This document shows positions 28,101 through 35,326 of a stretch of DNA of 64,000 nucleotides, in pieces (position 1 is the stretch's first letter; every line of letters starts with the position of its first letter). Origin of the DNA: an uncultured Bacteroidota bacterium (GTDB taxonomy: Bacteria; Bacteroidota; Bacteroidia; Bacteroidales; F082); assembly GCA_900542475.1 (NCBI GenBank), contig UQNO01000001.1, positions 102,106-166,105 on the forward strand, given 5' to 3'. The translations under genes were made by a program, and so were the position numbers. The notes beneath the pieces were generated by a model. That model did not search any database. It saw only the letters and a list, made by a program, of their open reading frames with translations, and was not told where the DNA came from.

Positions 28101-29264
28101 GAGCCGGCGAAGGCCTGGGCCATCTGGGACTCCTACCGCCGTTTTCTACAGAGCTGGGGCATGGCGAAAGGCATCGACCGCGACGTCTTCGACCAGGAAA
28201 TCAATAGGTTTAAAACGAAATATGAAGTCAGGCAGAAAGTCGATTTCTCGGCGTCGCAGATGCGCGAGATGGCATATTCCTACAAAACCATATTAAAGAA
28301 GAACGACATCGAGCCGGAGCAGGACCCGTTCAAACAGATCGTAGAATGCGTGAACATGGTGTTCGCTTCGTGGAACTCCGAGCGCGCCCTGGCATACCGC
28401 CGTCATCTCGGCATCTCAGGAAACTGGGGGACGGCCGTCATCGTGCAACAGATGATATACGGAAACATCAGCGAGGTGTCGGGCACCGGCGTGGTGTTCA
28501 CGCAAAACCCGCATCGCGAGCGTCCCGGAGTGCATCTCTACGGCGACTTCACTATGCGAAGCCAGGGCGAAGACATCGTGGGCGGCCTCGTGAAACCCTT
28601 GCCGATAGGAGAGACACAGCGCAAAGCCGCCAACCTCGAGGGAGCGTCGATGCAGACGCTACTTCCGGAAATATATAAAAAAATCTATTCTATCGCCACA
28701 ACGCTGACAGAAGACCTTGGATATAGCCCTCAAGAGATGGAGTTCACGTTCGAGTCGGACAAGCCGGAAGACTTTCATATCTTGCAAATCAGAGACCAGG
28801 ACTTGAAACCGGAAGATACCGTCGATACCTTCGTGCCGTCACCGGCGGAGATGAAGCAAATCGGACGAGGCATGGGCATCGGCGGCGGCGCCTTGAACGG
28901 CATCGTGGCGTTTGACGAAAACGACATCAAGACCTTGAGAGAGCGACATCCTGACGAGAACATCGTCCTCGTGCGTCCGGACACCGTGCCCGACGACATA
29001 GGACTGATCTTCGACTGCGACGGCCTGCTCACCGCACGAGGCGGCGCCACGTCTCACGCAGCGGTGACAGCGGTGCGCCTCGGCAAAGTGTGCGTGGTGA
29101 GCTGCGCCGAATTGATGGTAAACGACGAACATCATCGCGCCGAACTGAACGGACACACGCTGAAAGCCGGCGACAAAATCGCCATCGACGGAACTCTCGG
29201 CTCGGTCTATCTCGGCAACTATCAAACTGAAAAGATGACAATGGGAAAAGGATACAACTATTAA
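25122..29264 (+). CDS. PPDK-like dikinase with ATP-grasp and phosphohistidine domains, no PEP-binding barrel, and a very long N-terminal region
   Basis: The 1380-residue protein carries a PPDK-type ATP-grasp domain from about residue 885 (FIGNKANNLKTLYLNGLPV). SVRSGTAISMPGAMDTFLN lies near 963, QGEDIVGG near 1148 and MEFTFE near 1206. The swivelling phosphohistidine domain has TARGGATSHAAV, with the phosphorylatable His at 1312. Only 68 residues follow, so the roughly 340-residue PEP/pyruvate barrel of PPDK and PpsA is absent. Residues 1-880 look helical and match nothing I recognise; HKRHIAIGIPSMYGTYREN (about 670-690) resembles a conserved motif. By analogy with other dikinases, a phosphate would pass from ATP to His1312 to an unknown acceptor. 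It is cytoplasmic and cotranscribed with the gene before it. Confidence 0.85.
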   Translation: MSATFKSQALEANLAQTRYKDIFIPEKYKAFVALSKNYFGINKRASECVTEYHHPLSNHTFVTEELRKILMDDFWFYTREEMPADTLKLPLEMMRSLLKPEVTLKLRLNIVVTLMEFIDKIAVSNKKLDVLVELAFNILEDKFEANKDCYILATKHAGLYLDNMAKDERFNATACHILHLMLEENYRYWQSTSEVEKWVSDNADILADEEKNAIINEVGEPCFIDLNNNLKAAITWDALAKMPHFEQLAKRFAESENLFGHFMTKFHYVFYLLHLPGMESQRERLIWNMDRMMRDSIDEMPQNELIPFIDTIFGLAKELRRNYSSAVLDFQLTLGKKIIDVDTTEMKEIVNHFEKSLIEFGFITPGNVFVNEDWQLSVNKDHIKNIRVWLELIEYSKTPLEKLLSSLIVNLKLGGIFLSDTDLFQREITKILNSNITPYYKKVKQLARIFPVYFNEIGAEGEIRDVTTNMDEIGLRQDKLVHFLRKQVHTESNNTLITLTFDVFKFWSNGVLDDLKPVLPKNVFETIDMKSEYFVHVHDLARTMCEVSSLNPEDVLMLSRDDYENLVKKAAGRIGLEDMLYERERQRLMDIRDLYAYLREKYSFESVDIFAYLRNYPFISDKDIDDFEKAYKSKDFGKSLTLIYSFMDKLKSIIFNPEQSEGWENIYHKRHIAIGIPSMYGTYRENKFEAMGLTFRLERIATQLMEKVVQGINLEYISERTLNQIYMILSFFRDGLALDGITNQSFNSKLDMLRYSLTSRSFSFEQYINIFQFIAEDVRRIIIKYFLKSYEYPLKVVVPQLFDPDNKLGDRDMAALITRKSEEFHRELLSNAFLMQPLDNFIGRILTSLRTMEAALDQKLINDIMTYNSEMLISPFWSPTPKMDNQVFIGNKANNLKTLYLNGLPVPPGFVITTEAFRRNETINAIAELRTEIHGMMKHHLEELERISGKKFNNPESPLLVSVRSGTAISMPGAMDTFLNVGLNDDLVEKIAAEPAKAWAIWDSYRRFLQSWGMAKGIDRDVFDQEINRFKTKYEVRQKVDFSASQMREMAYSYKTILKKNDIEPEQDPFKQIVECVNMVFASWNSERALAYRRHLGISGNWGTAVIVQQMIYGNISEVSGTGVVFTQNPHRERPGVHLYGDFTMRSQGEDIVGGLVKPLPIGETQRKAANLEGASMQTLLPEIYKKIYSIATTLTEDLGYSPQEMEFTFESDKPEDFHILQIRDQDLKPEDTVDTFVPSPAEMKQIGRGMGIGGGALNGIVAFDENDIKTLRERHPDENIVLVRPDTVPDDIGLIFDCDGLLTARGGATSHAAVTAVRLGKVCVVSCAELMVNDEHHRAELNGHTLKAGDKIAIDGTLGSVYLGNYQTEKMTMGKGYNY

Positions 29265-29574
29265 ATTATTCATCAACCTTAAAAGTGTCGAGTGTAAAAA
29301 GTATCGGCTCTATCACGACAACAGGAATCCACAATGCTAAACCAGAGAAACGGTTTAGTACTATGGAACGTGGCAAGATGCTGAACGGAGTGAAGCAGTC
29401 AAACGAAGCGAAAGAATAATAAGCACCGGAAAATTACAATTATTAGTCTCTGGTTGTCAACATCTGCAAATTTTTCATGTATTAGACGGATTTTCACACG
29501 TCTCCACGCTCGTGACACCCCTCTAAACGGCAATCAGCGAGCCAAGCTCGCTGATTGCCTGTGATTTATAAATG
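29265..29574. other. Intergenic region between the dikinase gene and tRNA-Met
   Basis: No protein gene can be supported here. It holds a perfect 14-bp stem at 29529-29559 near the tRNA 3' end. The first half shows no clear signals. Confidence 0.5.
29529..29559. terminator. Perfect hairpin downstream of tRNA-Met
   Basis: GGCAATCAGCGAGC pairs perfectly with GCTCGCTGATTGCC around a CAA loop. It lies 15 bp beyond the tRNA 3' end on the minus strand. No U-run follows on either strand, so factor-independent termination is uncertain. It may terminate or protect the tRNA transcript or the dikinase mRNA. Confidence 0.5.
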
Positions 29575-29648
29575 TAGCGAGGATGAGAATTGAACTCATG
29601 ACCTCCGGGTTATGAATCCGACGCTCTAACCAACTGAGCTACCTCGCC
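29575..29648 (-). tRNA. tRNA-Met (anticodon CAU), elongator type
   Basis: Read on the minus strand, the 74-nt gene has an acceptor stem GGCGAGG pairing with CCTCGCT (G1-U72 wobble). The D-arm is GCTC/GAGC, the anticodon loop is TTCATAA and the T-arm is ATGAG/CTCAT with loop TTCAATT. A discriminator A follows and no CCA is encoded. The anticodon stem TCGGA/CCCGG has an A31-C39 mismatch and a U27-G43 wobble. The G1-U72 pair and the loop argue against initiator tRNA. A lysidine-modified tRNA-Ile with the same anticodon is not fully excluded. Confidence 0.93.
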
Positions 29649-29746
29649 GTTTTCAGGGTGCAAAAGTACATATATTTTTAATACCTCCGACATTTTTTTT
29701 GAAATTTTAAAAAATATTTTTCTTTTTGTATATTGGAAAAAATATG

Positions 29747-29754
29747 TATCTTTG
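29747..29754 (+). promoter_or_regulatory. Putative -7 element of the DUF1573 gene
   Basis: TATCTTTG lies 29 nt before the ATG at 29784. A T-rich TTTTTG at 29723-29728 lies at about the right distance for a -33 element. Confidence 0.6.
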
Positions 29755-29783
29755 TGGGTTTAAAAATGCAAACTTCATCAGTT

Positions 29784-30254
29784 ATGAAAAAGTTATTTGT
29801 TTTATTGAGCGTGTTGTTCATGATGTGCTCCGTCACATTCGCTCAAGGTCAAGAAACAACAGGAAAACAAAACGGCGCTGAAATCATTTTCAAAGAAACC
29901 AATCACAATTTTGGAAGCATTCCTTTCAAGGGCAACGGCTCTTGCGAATTTGTATTCGTCAACACCGGTAACGAGCCGCTCATCCTCACACAGCCGAAGT
30001 CGTCATGCGGATGCACTGTGCCTGAATGGCCAAAGCAGCCGATACTCCCCGGTGAATCAAACGTCATCAAAGTAACTTATAAAAACACCGACCGTCCGGG
30101 AAACTTCAACAAATATATCACGGTTTACTCCAACGCCATAGTCAACAAAGAGGTCAAGCTGCACATCAAAGGCACTGTCGAGCCGGAACCGACAGACTTG
30201 TCTCCTTTGACAAAAGATGCAATCAGTTCGCCGGTGAGAATTAAAAACAACTAA
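29784..30254 (+). CDS. Secreted DUF1573 family protein
   Basis: The 156-residue protein starts with a clear signal peptide (MKKLFVLLSVLFMMCSVTFA). A single DUF1573 immunoglobulin-like domain follows (HNFGSIPFKGNGSCEFVFVN, PKSSCGCTVPEWPKQPILPG). The domain resembles the ASPM-SPD2-Hydin fold and is very common in Bacteroidetes; its role is unknown. The start was placed at 29784 because earlier in-frame codons overlap the promoter element. The aminotransferase gene begins 16 bp later. Confidence 0.87.
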   Translation: MKKLFVLLSVLFMMCSVTFAQGQETTGKQNGAEIIFKETNHNFGSIPFKGNGSCEFVFVNTGNEPLILTQPKSSCGCTVPEWPKQPILPGESNVIKVTYKNTDRPGNFNKYITVYSNAIVNKEVKLHIKGTVEPEPTDLSPLTKDAISSPVRIKNN

Positions 30255-30270
30255 CACCTATATTAATACT

Positions 30271-31473
30271 ATGCCCAAGATATCTAAAAAAGGCCAATTC
30301 ATGCCGGCTTCTCCGATCAGAAAACTTGTTCCATTCGCAGACGAAGCCAAATCAAGAGGTATTCATGTATATCACCTGAATATCGGTCAGCCAGACATCG
30401 CGACAACTCCATACGCACTTGAAGCTGTCAAGAATTATGACGAAAAAATTATCAAATACACTCATTCGGCAGGCACTCTTTCATACAGAAAGAAACTCCA
30501 CAAATATTATGAACGACTAAACATCCATGTTTCTCCAGATGACATCATCGTCACAAACGGGGCTTCCGAGGCTCTTCAGATAGTATTCCAGACAATCATG
30601 GATCCGGAAGACGAGATTGTCATTCCGGAACCGTTCTATGCCAACTACAATGGGTTTGCCCAGACCGCCGGAGTGCGCGTGCGTCCAATCTATTCCGAGA
30701 TTAGCAACGGTTTTGCACTGCCTCCTATCGAGGACTTTGAAAAAGCCATCACCGAGCACACAAAAGCCATCCTTATCTGCAACCCTAACAACCCTACAGG
30801 TTATCTTTATTCGGAAGAGGAGATGGAACGTCTGCGCCAGATTATCTTGAAATACGACCTTTATCTGATTTCAGACGAGGTTTACCGCGAGTTCTGCTAC
30901 GACGGCTCGACACATTATTCGGCAATGAGTCTTAAGGGCGTCGATGATAATGTCATCTTGATAGATTCGGTGTCAAAGCGTTTCAGCGCATGCGGCATCC
31001 GCGTCGGCCGTATGGTGACACGCAACCGCGAAGTCATCAACACCGCCATGAAATTCGCCCAGGCTCGTCTGTCGCCTCCAACATACGGTCAAGTGGCAGG
31101 CGAAGCGGCTCTCGACACTCCGCTGTCGTATTTCGATGACATCGTGGCCGAGTACGTCAAACGTCGTGACGTGTGCGTGGAAGGCATCAACAAGATTCCC
31201 GGAGCATACTGCCCAACACCCAAAGGCGCTTTCTATATCGTGGCACATCTCCCGATTGACGACTCCGACAAGTTCTGCCAGTGGATGCTCACCGACTTCA
31301 ACCATGACGGCAAGACTGTGATGCTCGCCCCCGCAAGCGGGTTCTATTCAACAATCGGTCTCGGCCGACAGGAAGTGCGCTTGAGCTACTGCCTCAACTG
31401 CGACGACCTGCGTGATGCCATGCTTATTTTAGGAAAAGCCCTTGAAGTGTATCCCGGTAAGAGAACGTACTAA
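30271..31473 (+). CDS. PLP-dependent class I aminotransferase (aspartate aminotransferase-like)
   Basis: A fold-type I aminotransferase of 400 residues. The PLP-binding lysine is Lys236 in DSVSKRFSACGIRVG. The NPNNPTGYLYSEEEM loop, the Asp-Tyr pair in LISDEVYREF and the closing arginine in RQEVRLSYCLN are visible. It probably transfers amino groups between aspartate or another amino acid and 2-oxoglutarate. Its exact substrate cannot be told from sequence. Its end overlaps the convergent NamZ gene by 4 bp. Confidence 0.9.
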   Translation: MPKISKKGQFMPASPIRKLVPFADEAKSRGIHVYHLNIGQPDIATTPYALEAVKNYDEKIIKYTHSAGTLSYRKKLHKYYERLNIHVSPDDIIVTNGASEALQIVFQTIMDPEDEIVIPEPFYANYNGFAQTAGVRVRPIYSEISNGFALPPIEDFEKAITEHTKAILICNPNNPTGYLYSEEEMERLRQIILKYDLYLISDEVYREFCYDGSTHYSAMSLKGVDDNVILIDSVSKRFSACGIRVGRMVTRNREVINTAMKFAQARLSPPTYGQVAGEAALDTPLSYFDDIVAEYVKRRDVCVEGINKIPGAYCPTPKGAFYIVAHLPIDDSDKFCQWMLTDFNHDGKTVMLAPASGFYSTIGLGRQEVRLSYCLNCDDLRDAMLILGKALEVYPGKRTY

Positions 31474-32660
31474 TAAATCAGATATTTCTCTCTGATTTTC
31501 AGGTAATTGTCGATTCCGTCCTGCCATGATGAACGAATCTCATCTTCTGACAAGGCGGAGTCGATTTTTTGTCGCAAATCGGAAACACCGGCAAGTTTGA
31601 CAAAATAATTATTAAAAAAGAGTGAATCGTCTTCGAGCTGCCGACGAGCGTCTAAAATCCACGACAGATTCAGTTTTTTCTCGTTGTCTCTGTAGCGATG
31701 AGCATATTCCTCAAGATTTTTCCCATGACATTCTTCGTCGGAATACAGAGGAGCCCTGCGACCATCGGAAGAACGAGGGATAAACACGAAATCATCGGTC
31801 ATCGCAGGGTGTCCATATACTTGGAACGGTGTTGCCGTGCCTCTTCCCACACTTACTATGGTACCCTCGAAGAGACAAAGCGAAGGGTAGAGGTAAACAG
31901 ATTCCCAGTTGGGCAGATTTGGCGAAGGCCTCACCGGAAGCTTGTAAATAGCGTTTCTATCATAGTTTCCAAGCGGAATGACCGTCAAATCGCACTGCAA
32001 ACTGTCTTTAAGCCATCTCTCGCCGTTGACCATCATGGCATATTCGCCTATTGTCAGACCGTAAACAATTGGCACACAATGCAATCCGACGAAAGAAGAA
32101 TTGTCTTGTTCCAACACCGGGCCATCAACATAAAAACCGTTGGGATTCGGTCTGTCAAGAACGAGGACGGGGATTTTGCTTTCCGCAGCGGCTTCCATGA
32201 CAAATGTCATCGTCGAGATGTAAGTGTAAAAACGACAGCCGACATCTTGAAGGTCAAACACAAGGATGTCGATATCCTGTAACTGTTCCGGGGTCGGCTT
32301 CTTGTTCTTTCCGTATAACGAGACGATAGCGATTCCTGTCTTTTCATCGACTCCAGACGCGATGTCGGCACCTTCATCGGCTGTTCCTCTGAAACCATGT
32401 TCCGGAGTAAAGATCTTGACCACATCAACACCATTGTTCAGCAATGTATCAATAATATGCATGCCGTTGTCCATGATACTCGTCTGGTTAACAACCACCC
32501 CGACACGTTGACCGACAAGCTCATGAAGATACAATTCGGTCCGCATGGCACCACATACAGCGTCTTTCGCATCAAAAAAATTAAGTTCTTGACTGGTGAT
32601 GTTCAACAAAATAGATGTTATAATAGCAAATAAAACCAAAAATTTTTTCATCATATTCAA
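31470..32660 (-). CDS. namZ: Exo-beta-N-acetylmuramidase NamZ family protein (DUF1343)
   Basis: DUF1343 proteins are now known as NamZ exo-muramidases, which release terminal MurNAc from peptidoglycan fragments. The 396-residue protein has a signal peptide and the family motifs VGVVVNQTSIMDNGMHIIDT, FTPEHGFRGTADEGADI, DLQDVGCRFYTYISTM and VLDRPNPNGFYVDGP. It is probably periplasmic. The start may be two or three codons further in, at MKKFL. With Mpl elsewhere in the window it points to cell-wall recycling. Confidence 0.88.
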   Translation of the reverse strand: MNMMKKFLVLFAIITSILLNITSQELNFFDAKDAVCGAMRTELYLHELVGQRVGVVVNQTSIMDNGMHIIDTLLNNGVDVVKIFTPEHGFRGTADEGADIASGVDEKTGIAIVSLYGKNKKPTPEQLQDIDILVFDLQDVGCRFYTYISTMTFVMEAAAESKIPVLVLDRPNPNGFYVDGPVLEQDNSSFVGLHCVPIVYGLTIGEYAMMVNGERWLKDSLQCDLTVIPLGNYDRNAIYKLPVRPSPNLPNWESVYLYPSLCLFEGTIVSVGRGTATPFQVYGHPAMTDDFVFIPRSSDGRRAPLYSDEECHGKNLEEYAHRYRDNEKKLNLSWILDARRQLEDDSLFFNNYFVKLAGVSDLRQKIDSALSEDEIRSSWQDGIDNYLKIREKYLIY

Positions 32661-32668
32661 TATTTTTT

Positions 32669-32676
32669 TATTTTTG
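32669..32676 (+). promoter_or_regulatory. Putative -7 element of the FtsX/LolE-type permease gene
   Basis: TATTTTTG ends 2 nt before a first ATG at 32679 and 17 nt before a second in-frame ATG at 32694. The position favours the second as the true start, or a leaderless message. Confidence 0.45.
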
Positions 32677-32693
32677 CAATGATAAGAAAAAAA

Positions 32694-33914
32694 ATGAACG
32701 CGGCGACATTTATATCCAAAAGAATTTTTTCGTTATCGAAAGAAAACTTGTCTTCGACAGTGATGCGCATCGCTGTCGCCAGTGTGGCTCTTGGAATAGC
32801 TATCATGCTGATTTCCATGGCAGTGGTAATCGGGTTCAAGAATCAAATCAAAGACAAGGTGATAGGTTTTGTCGCCCCTATACACGTACAGGCGTTAAAC
32901 CAGAACGAGTCGATAGAGGAGACCCCATTCCTGTTCGACAGTGTACTTGACGCGCGTCTTGACAAGCCATTCATCACCGAAATTCACAAAACGGCCAACA
33001 AAGCCGGCATCATCAAGACCGATGAAGAAATTCAGGCTGTCGTTTTAAAAGGTGTCGACAACGATTATAACTGGAGTTATATCAAATCATACCTTTTAGA
33101 TGGCGATATTCCTCAATACATTGAAAACGAACGCTCTAACGATATTATTATTTCAAATATCATTGCTCATAAAATGAGTTTGGGCGTTGGCGACGATGTG
33201 AGGATATGGTTTGTTGACCATGATTTGAAAGCGAGAGGCAGAAAATTCATTGTCAAAGGCATATACGAGACAGGGCTTCAGGAATGCGACGAACGCTACG
33301 TTTATTGCGATTTGAATCAAATCAGAAGATTAAACGGCTGGAACAATGGTGAAATAGGACGTTTGGAAATATGGGTTGACAAAAAAGCAAGTATTGATGA
33401 ATACAATCAAACGATTTACTACAGTATTCCTACCGATTTGGTGTCATACTCCGCAATGGAATCGTATCCCCAGATTTTCGACTGGCTTGAACTCCAGGAT
33501 ATGAATGTGTTGATTATTATTGTGTTGATGTTGCTTGTCGCAGGCATCACCATTATCAGCATGTTGTTGATAATCATTCTTGAACGAACATCCACAATAG
33601 GATTGCTCAAGGCGATGGGAGCAAGCAACGGTCTTGTCAGAAGCATTTTCATGAAACGCTCGTGCCGGATATTATTAATAGGTGTCGCGATAGGCAACAT
33701 CATCGGATTGGCACTGTGCCTCATTCAAAAGTACACCAATGTCATCACGCTCTCGCCAGAATCATATTATCTCTCGGCAGTACCAATTGAACTTGATATT
33801 TGGAATATTTTGGCCTTAAACATCGGCACCATGATTCTTTGGGTGTTGATGCTTCTTTTGCCAACCATGCTTATCAACAATATAAGACCTTCAAAATCAA
33901 TAAGATTCGAATAG
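32694..33914 (+). CDS. ABC transporter permease of the FtsX/LolCE type
   Basis: The roughly 406-residue protein has one N-terminal transmembrane helix (AVASVALGIAIMLISMAVVI), a large extracytoplasmic domain and three C-terminal helices. This is the MacB/LolE/FtsX layout. The family-typical turn LEDxTSTIGLLKAMGA is seen here as LERTSTIGLLKAMGASNG. Such permeases pull lipoproteins or other substrates from the inner membrane with a LolD-like ATPase, which is not adjacent. The start at 32694 is preferred because of the promoter position; 32679 is the alternative. Confidence 0.85.
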   Translation: MNAATFISKRIFSLSKENLSSTVMRIAVASVALGIAIMLISMAVVIGFKNQIKDKVIGFVAPIHVQALNQNESIEETPFLFDSVLDARLDKPFITEIHKTANKAGIIKTDEEIQAVVLKGVDNDYNWSYIKSYLLDGDIPQYIENERSNDIIISNIIAHKMSLGVGDDVRIWFVDHDLKARGRKFIVKGIYETGLQECDERYVYCDLNQIRRLNGWNNGEIGRLEIWVDKKASIDEYNQTIYYSIPTDLVSYSAMESYPQIFDWLELQDMNVLIIIVLMLLVAGITIISMLLIIILERTSTIGLLKAMGASNGLVRSIFMKRSCRILLIGVAIGNIIGLALCLIQKYTNVITLSPESYYLSAVPIELDIWNILALNIGTMILWVLMLLLPTMLINNIRPSKSIRFE

Positions 33915-33929
33915 TAAAAATATAAAATC

Positions 33930-34361
33930 ATGATGGAAAATTTCAAAATAGAACCTTTAAAAGGATATGGCGACTTGAAGTTCGGTATGCCGATAGACGA
34001 TGTTGTGGAAGTACTCGGCCAGCCAACAAACCAAGAAGAAATAGAGTCGGCTTATGAAGATGACAGCCATGTTGTCGTTTTAGACTACGAGGACAAAGAC
34101 TTTTCGGTTTACTTCGATGGGAACAACACTATGCAGCTCTCTAATTTCTATACATTCAACGAGAAATCAGAGCTTTTCGGAGCAAAAATATTTGATTTAA
34201 ACAAAGAAGAGGTTATTGAGTTGATGAAACAGAACGGCTATGAAGATTTCGTCGAAGACAAAGACGACGAAGACAGCATCACTTATGACGACTTAAATCT
34301 TGACTTTTATTTCGATGACAATCAATTAGTCGAGATATTCTGGGAGTGCCAGCGCGGATGA
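33930..34361 (+). CDS. Conserved hypothetical acidic protein
   Basis: The 143-residue protein is very acidic and has no signal peptide. Its start, GYGDLKFGMPIDDVVEVLGQP, resembles short beta-alpha modules of the BamE/SmpA type. Those also have a glycine-methionine turn before a helix, but no family can be assigned. It is probably cotranscribed with the permease gene 15 bp upstream. The last 40 bp overlap the convergent xerD gene. Confidence 0.7.
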   Translation: MMENFKIEPLKGYGDLKFGMPIDDVVEVLGQPTNQEEIESAYEDDSHVVVLDYEDKDFSVYFDGNNTMQLSNFYTFNEKSELFGAKIFDLNKEEVIELMKQNGYEDFVEDKDDEDSITYDDLNLDFYFDDNQLVEIFWECQRG

Positions 34362-35248
34362 TGTTCCATTATCACCTGACGCAGATACTCGTCGGAGATG
34401 TGAGTGTATATCTCTGTTGTTGATATGCTCGAATGTCCCAGCATTTGTTGGACGGCACGTAAATCCGCGCCGCCTTCGAGAAGATGCGTGGCAAATGAAT
34501 GACGTAGTGTATGCGGGCTGATTTTCTTGCGTATTCCAACTTTCTCGGCAAGACTTTTCACCAATAAAAACACGCTTTGGCGAGTAAGTATAGCACCGCG
34601 AGAGCTGATAAACACCTTGTCACTGTATTTCGCCTCTATTTCCTGTTGAAGTCGCTCGCCTTCAACATAAAGAATCACTTCATGAAGCGTTTTCTTTCCT
34701 ATTGGGACAAGACGTTCTTTATCACCTTTGCCAATAATTCTAATAAATTCATCTTTGACGTATATATCACTGATATTCAACGATATAACTTCCGACACAC
34801 GAAGTCCGCAGCCATACATTGTCTCAATGATTGCCTTGTTGCGATGACCAAATCGATGACTCAAATCTATACAATCCATCATGCTTACAATCTCCTCATA
34901 ACTAAGCACATCTGGAATATGACGACCTTTTGACGGTGAGCTGACAAGCATAGTCGGATCCGAATCGCAAATTTTTTCCTGCAAGAGATACCTGTAAAAA
35001 CTTTTCAATCCGGACAAGATTCGCGCCTGCGACGAAGCAGCAACCCCCATATCATAGAGCTTAGCGAAGAAATCTTCAATGTCATGATGTGTTATTTCTG
35101 CTATTGAAATAGAATGTTTATTGTTTTCCAAAAACTCTTTAAACAATTCTATATCATGGCAATACGCATATAACGTATTATCAGACAGCGACTGTTCAAG
35201 ACGAATATAATCGCCGAAACGACCAATAAGTTTACTATCCAATAACAT
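34322..35248 (-). CDS. xerD: Tyrosine recombinase XerD
   Basis: XerD resolves chromosome dimers at dif with XerC. The N-terminal SAM-like DNA-binding domain (LEQSLSDNTLYAYCHDIEL) is followed by the catalytic domain. It has Arg in YGCGLRVSEVISL, His/Arg in SPHTLRHSFATHLLEGGADL, His in QMLGHSSISTTEIY and Tyr in YTHIS. The length of 308 residues is normal. It could be one of several XerC/D-type recombinases; absence of neighbouring mobile genes supports the housekeeping role. Confidence 0.9.
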   Translation of the reverse strand: MLLDSKLIGRFGDYIRLEQSLSDNTLYAYCHDIELFKEFLENNKHSISIAEITHHDIEDFFAKLYDMGVAASSQARILSGLKSFYRYLLQEKICDSDPTMLVSSPSKGRHIPDVLSYEEIVSMMDCIDLSHRFGHRNKAIIETMYGCGLRVSEVISLNISDIYVKDEFIRIIGKGDKERLVPIGKKTLHEVILYVEGERLQQEIEAKYSDKVFISSRGAILTRQSVFLLVKSLAEKVGIRKKISPHTLRHSFATHLLEGGADLRAVQQMLGHSSISTTEIYTHISDEYLRQVIMEHHPRWHSQNISTN

Positions 35249-35282
35249 TTTGAAATTTTATGCAAAAATGCGAAAAATTTTG

Positions 35283-35290
35283 TAATTTTG
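35283..35290 (+). promoter_or_regulatory. Putative -7 element of the first Omp28-like gene
   Basis: TAATTTTG matches TAnnTTTG, 36 nt before the ATG at 35327. Confidence 0.55.
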
Positions 35291-35326
35291 CGGAATATAA
35301 TTTCAAATTTTTAATTCTTAAACAAG

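Noticed and set aside
29281..29420. Possible transposase or repeat remnant after the dikinase gene
   Set aside because: The region contains stop codons in all frames and no motif that supports any element.
29733..29783. Extended N-terminus of the DUF1573 protein
   Set aside because: The extension crosses the promoter element and hides a perfect signal peptide that begins at 29784.
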